A stretch of DNA of 64,000 nt from Tricholoma matsutake (Eukaryota; Basidiomycota; Agaricomycetes; Agaricales; Tricholomataceae): contig AP026543.1 in NCBI GenBank assembly GCA_026075535.2, positions 9,052,001-9,116,000 on the forward strand. The letters are read 5' to 3'. The notes beneath the pieces are model-generated. The model saw only the letters and a list, made by a program, of their open reading frames with translations, was not told where the DNA came from and searched no databases. This document shows, piece after piece, positions 1-11,636 of the stretch (within the stretch, counting starts at the first letter, position 1; each line of letters opens with the position of its first letter). The position numbers were made by a program, and so were the translations under genes.

Positions 1-287
1 GTCAAACTCCCACACCAGCCATCAATGTCCCAGTACCAATGGATGTTGATGCAGCCCACAGCCGTGCGCATAAGTTGGATCTCTGCTACCGTTGTGGGGA
101 GACTGGACACAGGGCTGGAGCGTGTCCCCATCGTCAGGATATCCGCATGCTCACCCCCGAGGGACGAGATGAACTCCTGCAAGACTTGTTGGTGCTTGTA
201 GATGTTGAGGAAGCAAAGGATCAAGTTGCAGAGGAGATTAAGTTGGAAGTTGTAGAGGAGCAGGATTTTCCTATTTGCAGCGAGTGA
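1..287 (+). pseudogene. Gag C-terminal part, chromovirus copy A
   Basis: This is the end of the nucleocapsid protein of copy A. It carries a CCHC zinc knuckle (C-X2-C-X4-H-X4-C, in CYRCGETGHRAGAC) that binds the element's RNA during packaging. The N-terminal three quarters lie upstream of the window. The reading frame stops with TGA at 285-287, and pol continues in the -1 frame across a GGATTTT heptamer, as in copies B and C. Open in this stretch, but it belongs to a defective element. Confidence 0.85.
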
Positions 288-3200
288 ATCGTACACCCTC
301 ACTGCCTGTCCATAACTGCTTTGAAGTCTTGTCAGTTGAATCCCTGGAGAATGAATCCATTTCTGTGACTGCTCCCCTCTCTGACCCTTTGAAGTTGGCT
401 AAAGACGTACCTGCTCTCCCCATCTCTCCTTCTACTCCACATCCCAAAATTAAATCATGGGAGCATAAACTACCACACAAGTATATTGTGGCATCCACTC
501 CCTCTGCACATTCCTTGAACCTAGCAATCGAACTGCAGATGACTGACACTGGACAGATACTTGGTGTCTCTGCACTCCTGGACTCCGGTGCGACTGGTCT
601 CTTCATCGACTCCCATCTTGCACAACAACATCACCTAAATACTTGCTCACTCTCGCGTCCAATACCTGTGTATAACGTGGATGGATCCACAAATGAAGCT
701 GGTGCCATCCAAGAGGTTGTAGACCTGGTTCTCCATTACAAAGATCATAGTGAGCATGCCCTTTTTGCTGTCACTCAATTAGGAAAGCAAAAGGTGATTT
801 TGGGATATCCATGGCTTCGAGACCATAACCCAGAGGTTGACTGGCGTACCGGGGAGGTTACCATGAGCCAATGTCCATCCCGCTGTCGGACTTGTTTCAC
901 AGAAGCCAGGCAAGAATGTTGTGGACAGAAGGCGGTGATATGACATACTCAGAAGTGTCATGCTGGACCCCTGCCTATACCTGAAGTGGAATTGGAAGGG
1001 GTTCCTGAGTTGGTGCCAGACTTGGATGATGATGATGATGAGGACCCAGAGGAAGTGGAGGAGGGTGATCAGATCTTCTACACTGCGATTCGCTCATCGC
1101 ACGAGGTGTGTGCCACATCAAACATGTCCCAACGCCTCGCCAAGGCCTTCCACAAAAACAATGCTGCTAAATCCTCTACTAATTCCTTACTCCCTCATCT
1201 CCATGAGTTTGAAGACGTGTTCTCCAAGGAGTCATTCGACTCTCTTCCTGCGTGCAAGCCATGGGATCACGCGATTGAACTCACCCCCGGTGCGACCCCT
1301 TCATCCTGCAAGGTCTATCCTCTCTCTCCTGAAGAACAACAACAGCTTGACCAGTTCATCGACGAGCACCTGGCCTCTGGACGTATTCGACCATCGAAGT
1401 CACCCATGGCCTCTCCCTTTTTCTTTGTCAAGAAGAAGGATGGCTCACTTTGACCGGTTCAAGACTACAGAAGGCTCAACAACATCACGGTCAAAAATCG
1501 CTACCCACTACCCCTCATCTCTGAACTCATGAACCAGCTCCATGGAGCCTGATACTTCACCAAGCTCAATGTCCATTGGCGCTACAATAATGTGAGGATA
1601 AAGGAGGGAGATGAGTGGAAGGCAGCCTTTTGTACCAACTGTGGTCTTTTTGAACCGCTTGTCATGTTCTTTGGCCTTACTAATAGCCCTGCCACCTTCC
1701 AGACCATGATGAATGACATCTTTCATGACCTCATCCTCGAAGGTGTTGTCTGCATCTATCTTGACAACATCCTCATCTTCACTCGCACAGTTTAAGAGCA
1801 CCGTCGCATCACGCACCTTAGAACGGCTTCGATGGTACAAACTCTACCTTCTTCAAGACAAATGCGAGTTCGAGAAGACCAAGATCGAGTACCTTGGCCT
1901 GATTATCTCGGAGGGTCAAGTGGAGATGGATCCTATCAAGGTGAACAGGGTCACAGCTTGGCCGACGCCCACGAACAAGAAGGGAGTGCAGTCTTTCCTG
2001 GGCTTCATCAACTTCTACTGGCATTTTATCAAGGACTTCTCACATCATGCACGACCACTGTTCGACTTGACAGGAAAGGAGGCATGGAGGTGGGATAATT
2101 CACAACAGGAGGCATTCGAAAAGCTTAAAGAGATGGTCACTTCCGCTCCCATCCTTACCTTTGCTGACGATTCGCGTCCTTTTCGTGTAGAAGCTGACAG
2201 TTCTGACTTTGCGATGGGCACTGTGTTGTCTCAGCAGTCTCTGGAGGACCAGAAGTGGCATCCTGTTGCATTCTACTCCAAAAGCCTTAGTGCTGTAGAG
2301 CGAAACCATGAGATCCATGACAAGGAGATGTTGGCAATAATGCGTGCGCTTGAGGAGTGGCGACACTTCCTTGAGGGTGCCCAACACAAGGTGGAAATTT
2401 GGATGGATCACAAGAATCTCGAGTACTTTATGATGGCCAAGAAATTGAACCGTCATCAAGCTCGTTGGTCCCTGTATCTATCCAGATTCAACTTCTCCTT
2501 GCACCACCGTCTGGGTTGCAGCATGGGGAAGACTGATGCCCTCTCCCGACGTCCAGACCATGGGGATGGCAGTGATGACAACCAAAACATTGTGTTGTTG
2601 CAGCCAGACCTGTTCACCATTCGGGCACTGGAAGGCATCGCACCCCAGGGCAAGGAGCGGGACATCCTACATGACATTCATCGTGCAAACTGTAGCAGTT
2701 TACATGAGGATGTTGTTGCCCGAGCTGTTAAAGAACTGAGGAAGGGATCGACCCTTTCCTTACCTGTGGCAGAGTGGGCTGAAAAGGAGGACTTGCTGTA
2801 TTTCAGGGATCGCATCTATGTTCCCAATGACCCAGACCTTCACTGGCGCATCATATCCCAACACCATGACTCACAGATTGCTGGCCATCCTGGATGCTGG
2901 AAGACCTTGGAGCTCACCTCACGGAACTATTGGTGGCCACAAATGTCATGGCTCATTGGTCAGTGTTGTCGCACTTGTGACCTTTGCTTATGCACCAAGG
3001 TTCCTCATCACAAGCCTATTGGCGAGCTACACCCCCTTCCTGTTCCAGAGAGTCATTGGGATGTTGTCAGCGTCGACTTTGTGGTGGAGTTACCAGAGTC
3101 AAACGGGTTTGATGCAGTGATGTGCACAGTTGACTCAGTGGGAAAATGCGCTCACTTCATTCCCACTCACACAACTGTCAGTGCCCTAGGTGCCGCCCAA

Positions 3201-4154
3201 CTCTACCTCCACCACGTGTGGAAATTACATGGACTTCCTGGTGCTTTCCTCTCGGATCGTGGCCCTCAGTTCATGGCAGAGTTCACTCATGAGCTGTACC
3301 GACTCCTGGGGATCAAACTCCTCGCTTCAACTGCTTATCACCCACAAACTGACAGCCAGACTGAGCGAGTCAACCAGGAACTGGAGCAGTACATCCGCAT
3401 CTTTGTCAATGAACGCCAGGACAATTGGGACAATCTCCTTCCCTTGGCCGAGTTCGGATACAACAACCATGTCCATGCTTCCACTCAACAGACCCCTTTC
3501 CTCTTAGACACTGGACAACATCCACGCATGGGATTTGAACCTCACCAAACTCCCTCACACATCGAGACAGTGAATGAGTTCACAGAACACATGCGGGATA
3601 GCTTGGAGGAGGCAAGGGCAGCCTTAGCAAAGATGAAGGATGACATGGCACAATTTTACAACCAGCGCCATTCCCCGACCCCTCAGTACAAGGTTGGTGA
3701 TCGAGTTTATCTTGACTCCAGTGACATCTCCACTACACATCTATCCAAGAAACTCGCTCATCGCTTCTTGGGACCTTTCCCCATTGTCAAGTGTGTTGGA
3801 ATGCATGCCTATCGTCTATGCCTCCCAGCCTCCATGTCCAGACTCCACCCCATCTTCCATGTCATCAAACTGCTTCCAGCTCCCCCAGATCCGTTCCCAG
3901 GATGCCATTTACACCCACCACCACCACCTACAGTGATCGAGGGAGAACCCCAATACGAAGTCGAATCAATTTTGGACAGCCGTTTGCATCGAGGAAAACT
4001 ACAGTATTTGGTACATTGGAAGGGTTATGGGTATGAGGAGAACTCATGGGTCAAAGAGTCTGACGTGAATGCCCCTCGGTTAATCAAGGAATTCCACCGA
4101 CGGCACACTGCTGCACCACGTCACATTCAAGTCATGGACTTTGGTCGTATGTGA
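284..4154 (+). pseudogene. Pol pseudogene (PR-RT-RH-IN-chromodomain), chromovirus copy A
   Basis: Protease (LDSGATGLF), reverse transcriptase, RNase H, integrase (HHCC zinc finger, core with LSDRGPQF and HPQTDSQTE) and a C-terminal chromodomain (LVHWKGYGYEENSW) are all recognisable. The frame is broken by TGA at 941-943, 1451-1453 and 1550-1552 (each CGA in copies B/C), by TAA at 1793-1795, and by a deletion of about 5 bp near 1815 that shifts the frame. From about 1830 the frame is open again to an early TGA at 4154. The RT catalytic box reads YLDN instead of YLDD, which removes the second metal-binding aspartate. This copy cannot make an active polyprotein. Confidence 0.93.
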
Positions 4155-4182
4155 TTTTGAATGCATTGGGGCAATGCATCTT

Positions 4183-4195
4183 AGAGAGGGGGTGA
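4183..4195 (+). promoter_or_regulatory. Polypurine tract, copy A
   Basis: A purine-rich run (AGAGAGGGGGTGA) directly abuts the 3' LTR, the expected plus-strand priming site. The same sequence abuts the 3' LTRs of copies B and C. Confidence 0.75.
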
Positions 4196-4622
4196 TGTAA
4201 GGGGACTAGGGGGGTGCCCTGTGTGTTTTTCCTATTTTTTATGCTCATCCTATATTTTTCCTCACCTCATTTCCTTCTATTCTTCATTTTCTATGATTTT
4301 TTCTGGATTTTATTACTAATTTTCCCTTTCTATCATGTTTGTACATGTTGACACTTTTATATTTAGAGGCAGAGTACCCATTCCAACACCTACCCCTTGG
4401 TATGATGTCATTCAGTGGCCTTGATCTGCCTATCTCTGCCTTTTTCTATTTTTAGGTTATATTTGATTTTTGTTGTCTTCACATATACTGGGCATCAGCA
4501 AGGGGATCCTTAGAGTTTTCTCTTCGGATTTCCCTTTGCTAGGTGTGTCCCTAATCCCTGTATTATGTAGTATAATTTTAACTTCAGATTTCCCTTTGCT
4601 AGAGGCTTAGGTTGCCCTTATA
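4196..4622 (+). repeat. 3' LTR, chromovirus copy A
   Basis: A TGTAAGGG...CCCTTATA-bounded repeat of about 427 bp, homologous to the 426-bp LTRs of copies B and C but diverged, mostly at CpG sites. It keeps the TATA-like ATATAC and the AGAGTTTTCT segment discussed under copy C. Confidence 0.9.
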
Positions 4623-4639
4623 CATGGGGTATCTACCCA

Positions 4640-5711
4640 ATGGCAGACACAGTGCAACCCATTGCTTATGCAGTAGTGTCCATGTCCTGAAACATGGTAG
4701 CGCATTGGGTGCATTGGGCATATCTGGTGAGAGGGGGTATTCATATTACAGTATGGTACATTTAGGTGTATATCGACAGTATCTATTCAGGTCATTGTTT
4801 TCTCCATTTACTATTATTATGGACTGGGGGATCAGGGTAAGGTATCCAGGATCAGGGATAGGACCTTTTGAGTCATCCACACTCAGGAGGGGGCAGTCCT
4901 CATTGCTATGGGTTTCAGCTTTGCACCAGACACAACCAAAGGGGGCCTTGTCTGGTTTGAGGCATATGACTTGGTCTATCAAGAACATAGTCCAGCATAT
5001 GATCCATAGCCACGCTCAGTGGTCTTTGAGGTTGTCAGAGATGGGCATTCCTTGCAATTGCCATATGGGTTGTTTGGAGCCATCCCCCAGGGTTCAGGGG
5101 ATGAAGGTGAGGTGGAAGGTGGACAGGGATATTAGGACTCATTCTGTGACTGTGGCACCAATACCCATTTTAGCTAGGTGGTTATTTGTTACGTTAGAGA
5201 AGGTGCAATCATCCATTAGTGTGGTGGTGATGGTGCGTAGGGCATTGATCATATGTGCATGTTTGGCAGAGACAAAGGGGCCAGCAAAATTAAGGATCAC
5301 CCATGACCTAGCCTGTGGGTCGATATGAACAGTGTTGAAAATGAGGCATTGGACATTTATCTGAAAGGCAAAGGTCTGCTGCTGGAGGAGTAGTTGGCAG
5401 AGGGGTTCAGGTGAGTGGAGGAGTAGGTAAGGGAAGGGTTTTGAGAAGCAAGTTTGTGGGTCAGGTCAGAGGTTCAGGGTGGGGCGTGTAACCTGGAGGT
5501 GGTCACTTCTGTGGAACCTGAAAGATTTGAGGAAAGTTTCAAAATCTTTGCTTAAATTGAGGTGGTCTCGAGTGAGATGGGACCCATCTCCAAAAGGTAT
5601 GAGAGCGGTGTAGTGTTGGTACCCCTGGGTTTTTTTTTTTTTGGTGGAAGCATTTTCCCCACAATTTGTGGGAGGCTTTGAGACACTAGAATTCCATTTC
5701 TGGAAGACCAT
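4640..5711 (-). pseudogene. Relic of a zinc-knuckle (CCHC) protein
   Basis: On the minus strand, fragments in different frames look like a decayed multi-exon protein. One fragment (complement 4746-4988) contains a C-X2-C-X4-H-X4-C zinc knuckle at 4893-4934 (CVWCKAETHSNEDC). Other fragments (5466-5711 and about 5000-5328) are separated by stops and frameshifts. I do not recognise the family with certainty; a Gag-like or transposon-associated nucleic-acid-binding protein is one possibility. No intact frame of useful length remains. A long plus-strand frame over the same interval is probably incidental. Confidence 0.35.
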
Positions 5712-5874
5712 CCTGCTTAATATGGGGATGACAACATTACTGCCCTTGCCACCTGCTTAGGGGTTTTGAGGAATTTCAACCTCAGAGTAGGGTTACCAGG
5801 GAGGAAATGCATTTTATGCACACTGTATGATTACAGTAGTGTGGGACTCATCACATTGGATAATACCCCCCAGT

Positions 5875-5985
5875 GGCTGAACAGGGGTGGGATTTGAACT
5901 CGAGACCTCCTGCCTATTGTCAGTTGGTCACAGGGCCTAGGCTGAGTACGATGGTTGCCACTACACCATTGTGCCCCCTACCCCC
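5875..5985 (-). repeat. tRNA-derived SINE candidate
   Basis: On the minus strand the sequence holds an A-box-like TGGTGTAGTGG (complement 5958-5968) and, about 60 nt downstream, a B-box-like AGTTCAAATCC (complement 5890-5900). These are the internal RNA polymerase III promoter elements of tRNA genes. The surrounding bases do not fold into a clean cloverleaf by eye, so a SINE head or a decayed tRNA is more likely than a working tRNA gene. Confidence 0.45.
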
Positions 5986-6406
5986 AGGGTTTTCCATACC
6001 CCTGCCATTCACTACAAGTCATATGACATACTTACAGTACACAGTAAATTTAAAGTAGCAACCATTATCATTTACTGCTGCCAGTTGGCTGCCACATCAG
6101 GAAAATACAAGATTGATTGGTAGTGCTATGTAGAACAGGTAATTTGTGTAGTCAGGTAGATAGGTCCCCCTTTACGTAGCTGCTGGTAGCTACCACTGTA
6201 AGCCACATAGCACTACATAGTGCCTAGTAGTCTTCTGCAAGTTGCCAGTAGAACCCTGTAGCTTACCAAGTATAGCTTGCTATGAACAATACTGGACCTA
6301 TAGTGAGCTACCAAGAACTCCAGTTCATTGCGACAATAGAAAAAAATATGGTATATTGCCACACAAGAATGTGGATTAAGAAATTGGACAAGTGCTATCT
6401 ATTGCT
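5986..6406. other. Non-coding stretch between SINE candidate and DUF6532 relic
   Basis: No gene seen. The interval is rich in CTAC/GTAG words, with several short imperfect inverted repeats around 6120-6270 that may be remains of a small transposable element. Confidence 0.4.
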
Positions 6407-8338
6407 TCATGTATCTGCCTCTTCTCCTTCCTCATCCTCATTTTCAGAATCTGTCTCCCCTGTATGGCCTTCTAGTTCCTTGAGCAACTGATCCTTGACT
6501 GCACCAGCAATGTGATTCTTCATAGGAGCCACAGGATCAACCTTCACAGCAAGGCTAAACAAGATATTAGTCTAGATGCAGAGGCAATGAACAGAAAGTA
6601 CATACTGGGCCTTCTGATACATCTTGCTCTGGATCTTGAGGATGATGTCAGGAGCGACCATGCTTGCAAGTCACCTAGAAAGGTCTTGAAGGTTGCATTG
6701 TTGACTTCTTCACTAAGCTTGGCCTGTTTACAAGTGCCATTTGACCATTCCTCAATGCAGAACTTGACCTAGGACCAATTTAGCACTACTCATTATGAAG
6801 AGAGATGGACAAACCATAGTAAAAAGTAATGTGAGAGTCTCCAATAAAATGGGATTGAAATACCTCTCAAATACAATTCCCTTCGACTTTGAGCTGCTAC
6901 TGAACCACACATCCTGGATAAGAATGCTGAATATCTTGTTTTGAGCATAGCCTTCACAATCTTTAGTATTCTGAAATGATACCGAATGTAAGGCAGGAGA
7001 AACTGAAACACCATTGGAACATACCTTGTACATAAATGTGGAGTCAAGATAAGGGTATCATACAACTTGCGATTCTGGCGGACAACCTTTGTATGGTTGG
7101 TATCTGAGTTGAATCCATAGCATGAAGCAACTTCACTTCGGATGATGCTGACAAGTTCCCCACAGATCCAACTGCTGCGAGATTTGATCTGTAATACAAA
7201 GGTCATTCAGGATCATCAAGTCAGAAACAATATATGTACCATTTTTGACATCCGCTCAGTCATACCATAATCCTCAACTGCGACATGACATGCCTCTCTC
7301 CAGCAGATTTTGGCCCATTTGCTCTGGTTAGCCAAATCTGGATAGGAACTAATGCCAACAACACGGCTCTCATACTCATGCATTGCATGAAGAAGAAGGG
7401 CCTGCACAATGTCTTCATAGTCAGCAGCTTTAGGTTTACCACCATTAACATACCCCACAGCAAACTGCAGGATTTTCTTCTCTTTCAGAGGAGCAGAACC
7501 ATCAGAAGAGCAGAGGAAACATTGTCCACCCTTGCATGCTTTGAGCCTGATGATGACTTGCTCTGGTTATCATCATCACTGGCAGCTGGCCTTACATGCT
7601 TGTTAGTGGCTGGAGTAGCAGGATTGGAAGAGCTGGGGAATTCAGAAGTGCCACTTCTGGCACCAAATGTATCTGTATCAGTAAAGTTACTGGTGCCATC
7701 CACATCAGTGCCAAGCAGCAGACCTTCTTGAGGACTTGGCAGTTGGGGTGGCTGAGTCAATAAGGCTAAACACGAAATGTGTGCTGGCTGCTGGGATTTG
7801 GCAGCAGGAAGATGCATAAGATCGATTCGAGGTGCTGCATGTGAGATTGTCTTCATATGAGTGACCTGTACATCCAACTAATATGATTACAGACTCAGAG
7901 AGTGGTAAGATGTACATACCGATGATGGGAATTGGACATTACAGTCCTCAAAAGGCTCTTCAGATTCCAGCCCATCATTGTCATTTTTGCGATTGGTGTC
8001 TTTAAATACCTCAGTGACTGACATATATATTGGTCAAAAGTACAAACCCTTGTTTCATAGCTCCTTTCACTTGAGCTTGGTGTTCTCCTTCTTGAGACAT
8101 GCCACCTTCATTTGAAGCAACTCATTGTTGTTGTCATCTAGCCAATATACAGGGGACACAAGGGAAACACTTGCTACTTGGCTGATAGAGTACAGTCCAA
8201 AGTTCCACACATCCTGTTTGGAAGTTGAACATTGTCTGAAAAGTCGTCTCAGGATTTTTTGGATCTCTTCTGTGGACGAGGCACAGATGGGACCTCATTT
8301 TCCTCATCAGAGGTATCTGGGTCTGGATTCTGAGGCAT
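6407..8338 (-). pseudogene. DUF6532-domain protein gene, probably broken
   Basis: Read on the minus strand from an ATG at 8338, the gene begins with an acidic, Ser/Pro-rich N-terminus, has a low-complexity middle (about 7485-7877), and then the DUF6532-type core: KAADYEDIVQALLLHAMHEY, then WAKICWREAC, GELVSIIR, and the closing CIEEWSNGTCKQAKLSEEVN segment near 6740. It ends in an acidic tail at the TGA at 6407-6409. Several short introns are needed. A TGA at 8249-8251 (possibly CGA originally) and an apparent frame change near 7485 suggest it is no longer intact. The molecular function of DUF6532 is unknown. It is divergent from the Plavaka relic with only about 145 bp between the two starts. 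Confidence 0.6.
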
Positions 8339-8483
8339 GCTGGACAGTTGGTGGTGGTAAAGAGAGAAACAGACTGTTTGGTCAACCCATGCTCAGTCAA
8401 CAAAAACATGAAGTCATATGACCAAAAAAATAATATGCACAGACCCACAATTTGAACTGTTACATCTGTTGTCCTCAACACAA

Positions 8484-10475
8484 TGCCAGGTCAATATAAA
8501 TGCCCATGTGGTGCTGACTTGCCCACTCTGAAGGGACTCCGCTCTCATCAGTTGCAATTGTGGGATTGTCAGGCCTAGGCAACAAGGGCAAATAGAGCTG
8601 TTTCAACATCTAGTTCTGAGGACAAAGTGTTGGAGGGACCAACTCACTTGATAACCCCTCCTGTGGAGCCTATGCAGCTGTCAGATGGTGACTCAGAGTT
8701 GGACAATATCAATATTAGTTCACCTTTGCCTCCTGATCCTCCCATGATTCATGATTCTGATGAGGCCATGCTGACACTGGCAGCATCATCTCAAAAGCAC
8801 CACCATGACCACGTAGAAGACATGAAGAAGGACAAGCCGCCTGAAGCAGATTCAGTATATATTCAGGAGTTTCCAGCCAACTTCCATGCAGGGTGGAAAA
8901 AGGAAGAGGTCAAGACACAGTTCAAGATCTTGAGGGAAAAGCAGAGGGCAGAAGGCCAAGAGCCATGGTTTCCTTTCTCTAGTGAAGACAAATGGGAGCT
9001 CGCTCGCTGGTTGATGAAGTCAGCAGCAAGCCAGTCCAAGATAGACTCATTCTTGAAGCTGAAGGTGGTACGTGTTTTACTCATGAGAACCATAAAATGA
9101 GACTCATAATCTATTATCCCAAAGGTCAGAGGTGTAGCACCAGCTTACAAGAATGTATGTGGATTTCTCAAGTTTGTAGATGCACTGCCTCCAGGGCCGA
9201 AGTTCTCATATACCCCCCTCAAAGTGGTAGGAGACACAAAGGAAGCCAATGGTGATAATCGCATTGAGACACTAGACCTATGGCACTGTGATCCTGTAGA
9301 GTGTATTGCCAAATTATTAGGGAATCCATCTTTTTGTGGCAAGCAACAGTATGTACCTTGGTGGGTATTCAGGAATAAAAATGGCACAAATCAGGAATTT
9401 GGGGAGATGTGGACTGCTGATTGGTGGTGGAAGATACAAGTATGTGAGCACAATATTAAAAGAAGGTTGAGAAAGGCTTACTTTGGCAATAGGAATTATT
9501 ACCTGTTGGTGCAACTCTTGTCCCCATCATCATCACATTGGACAAGACCCAGCTCTTGACATTCAGTGGGGACAAACAGGCTTGGCCTGTATACCTTACC
9601 ATCAGGAACATTGAAAAGGGCACACATCAGAAACCATCTGCTCATGCCACTATTCTTCTCAGTTACATCCCAGTTTCAAAACTTGAGTGCTTCTCAGAGG
9701 AGCATCACTCAGTCAAAGGGTATCAGATCTTCCATGACTGCATGAAGATAATGCTAGAGCCATTAGTGAAGGCTGGGACAGATGGCATCAACATCAGTTG
9801 CACAGATGGTTTCATTTGCACTGCATTTCCTGTACTGTCAGCATATATCATGGATTACCTGGAGCAATGTCTCATCACATGTTGTCAGGAGAATGCATGC
9901 CCAACTTGTCTTGTCAAACCAAAGGAGAGGGGACAACCAATCCATTCAGTTCTCCATGACCCTGAGATAACAATCCATATTCTAGCACAACAGTCGCAAG
10001 GCCTAGCTCCAAGTGAGTTCAAGGCCCACAACATGAGGCTAATCAATCCATTCTGGTCCCTGGAAGGACTTACCATACTGCGACATCTTCTCTTGTTTGA
10101 CACCTGACATGTTGCACCAGCTACACAAGGGCATATTCAAGGACCATGTCTCCAAATGGGCAATGCAGAGCGCCATAGGAGAACAGGCTGAGATCAATGC
10201 CCATTTCCAAACAATGTTGCACCACCCCACTCTATGGCACTTCAAGAAGGGGATCTCCATGCCAATGCAGTGGACAGGGAATGAGCATAAGAACATGGAG
10301 AAGGTCTTCTTAGGGACACTGATTGGTGCTGTGAATGATGAGGTCCTGAAAGCTGTCCAAGCAGTCCTGGATTTCATCAGATATGTGCACTTTGAAACAC
10401 ACTGTGACAAATCATTGTTGGACCAGGCATGGGTCACTTTCCATGAAGGGAAAGGCATCTTTGAGAATCTAGAGA
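8484..10475 (+). pseudogene. Plavaka transposase-like protein, 5' part
   Basis: Starts at ATG 8484 with a short exon encoding a Cys/His finger (CPCGADLPTLKGLRSH...C). A stop or intron at about 8574 is followed by an acidic block (8627-9090) ending in the KWELARWLMK...FLKL segment, then pieces around 9190-9560 containing YVPWWVFRNKNGT, then the DDE-domain region from about 9538 (SGDKQAWPVYLTIRNIEKGT, ECFSEEHHSVKGYQIFHDC, Cys-rich CQENACPTCLVKPKERG). A frameshift near 10090 separates this from the block starting MTPDMLHQLHKGIFKDH. Some breaks may be introns, but the frameshift near 10090 and the stop near the MITE edge indicate a dead gene. Confidence 0.7.
10468..10475. repeat. Target-site duplication of hAT-type MITE (left)
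   Basis: TCTAGAGA, repeated exactly at 11629-11636 on the other side of the element. Eight-base duplications are characteristic of hAT transposition. Confidence 0.85.
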
Positions 10476-11628
10476 TAGTGTTTGAAAGTCCAGTTGCATG
10501 GACCGAAAAAAAACTGGCAACTGAACTGGACCCAACCACGGTCCAGTCTGTCTTGCAGGTTCTGCAGCAGCGGTTGTGGACTGGTCTGGTTGCCAGTTGC
10601 ATAGTTTTTCAAATAATTATGGACCGGGTAAAGACCAGTTGCAACCAGTCTTTGATCATAATTTGATGTGTTGCTAAGGCAAGTGAGCAATTGATTACAT
10701 GTGATACAAGTAATCTGTGTGCTGGCACTGACTAAATAAGTTACTGTAGGATTGTAATGCCTCAACAGCTATGTCCATAAACCAGGATTCCACACTGTAT
10801 AGAGTATATCTACATCCACCCAAATGCACTAGTTCAATGGTGCAGTGGTTCATTCATGGTAAACGCCCTTCCTCCTCATTCCTCTGAAAACTCCATAGCA
10901 CTGTAATTCAATAACAGCCCAACTGATCCTTTTGTAAAGCTGGATTAGACACTATATATAGCATATATATATGCTCCCCAAAGCACTAGTTGAACGGTAC
11001 AGTCATTCATTTATGGTAAGCAACCCTTCCTCCTCATTCCTCTGAAAACTCCATAGCACTGTAATTCAATAACGGCTCAACCGATCCTTTCATAAACTTG
11101 GATTAAATACAATATATACTATATATATGTGCTCCCTAAATCACTAGTTAAATGGTACAACCATTCATCTATGGTAAGCAACCCTTCCTCCTCATTCCTC
11201 TGAAAACTCTGTAGAACTGTAATTCAATAACGGTTCAATGTATCCTTTTGTAAACTTGGATTAGACACTACATATATGATATAGATACGCCCCCCAAAGC
11301 ACTAGCCACATGGTCTAGCCATTCATTTATGGTTTTGTCTGTAGTGTTTACTTATATAACTACTACTAGTTCTCGAAATATATTACTTCGAGACATGTAT
11401 ATTAGTGTACAAATAGTCGGTCCTGACCGGTTGTGAACTGGTCAGGACCAGTCTAAGTATGGACCAGTTTTAAACCAGTTTGGCAACCATGAGGCAACCA
11501 AGTAGGACTGGTTTACACCAGTCCGGTCCTTGGTTGCCTTGATGTTGAGCATGTAAGCAACCGGTCCGGTCCATGGTTGCCCCTGTTGTCATCAAAAAAA
11601 CTGGACCGGACCGGACTTTTAAACACTA
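10476..11628. mobile_element. Non-autonomous hAT-type element (MITE, 1153 bp)
   Basis: Bounded by inverted repeats TAGTGTTTGAAAGTCC on the left and the reverse complement of TAGTGTTTAAAAGTCC on the right, and flanked by the 8-bp duplication TCTAGAGA. Both subterminal zones (about 10485-10660 and 11420-11620) are packed with short ACTGGTCC/GGACCAGT and GGTTGC/GCAACC words in both orientations, as expected for hAT transposase subterminal binding sites. The interior has no coding capacity; it carries a 158-bp tandem repeat. It interrupts the Plavaka relic between the sequence ending GIFENLEI and the block containing KHFNISKIHNIKHY. Confidence 0.85.
10822..11340. repeat. Tandem repeat, unit about 158 bp, 3.3 copies
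   Basis: The landmark CACTAG recurs at 10827, 10984, 11142 and 11300, each followed by similar sequence (TTCATTTATGGTAAGCAACC, CCTTCCTCCTCATTCCTCTG, an AT-rich TATATA run). Spacing is 157-158 bp and the last copy is partial. It lies wholly inside the hAT-type MITE. Confidence 0.85.
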
Positions 11629-11636
11629 TCTAGAGA

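Larger units (their letters stand above)
1..4622 (+). mobile_element. Ty3/gypsy chromovirus, copy A (3' part, decayed)
   Basis: The window opens inside the gag gene of an LTR retrotransposon and contains the rest of gag, all of pol and the 3' LTR. Domain order is Gag zinc knuckle, aspartic protease, reverse transcriptase, RNase H, integrase and C-terminal chromodomain, which defines a chromovirus. Copies B and C further along belong to the same family. Compared with them, this copy has several in-frame stops, a small deletion and many CpG to TpG/CpA changes, so it is the oldest and most mutated of the three. Its 5' LTR and target-site duplication lie outside the window. Confidence 0.95.

Noticed and set aside
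4612..5328. Long plus-strand open frame of 238 codons after LTR A
   Set aside because: No recognisable domain; it starts inside the LTR and the opposite strand carries the more meaningful zinc-knuckle fragments.
10822..11340. CRISPR-like array
   Set aside because: The whole 158-bp unit repeats without unique spacers, in a eukaryotic MITE; it is an ordinary tandem repeat.
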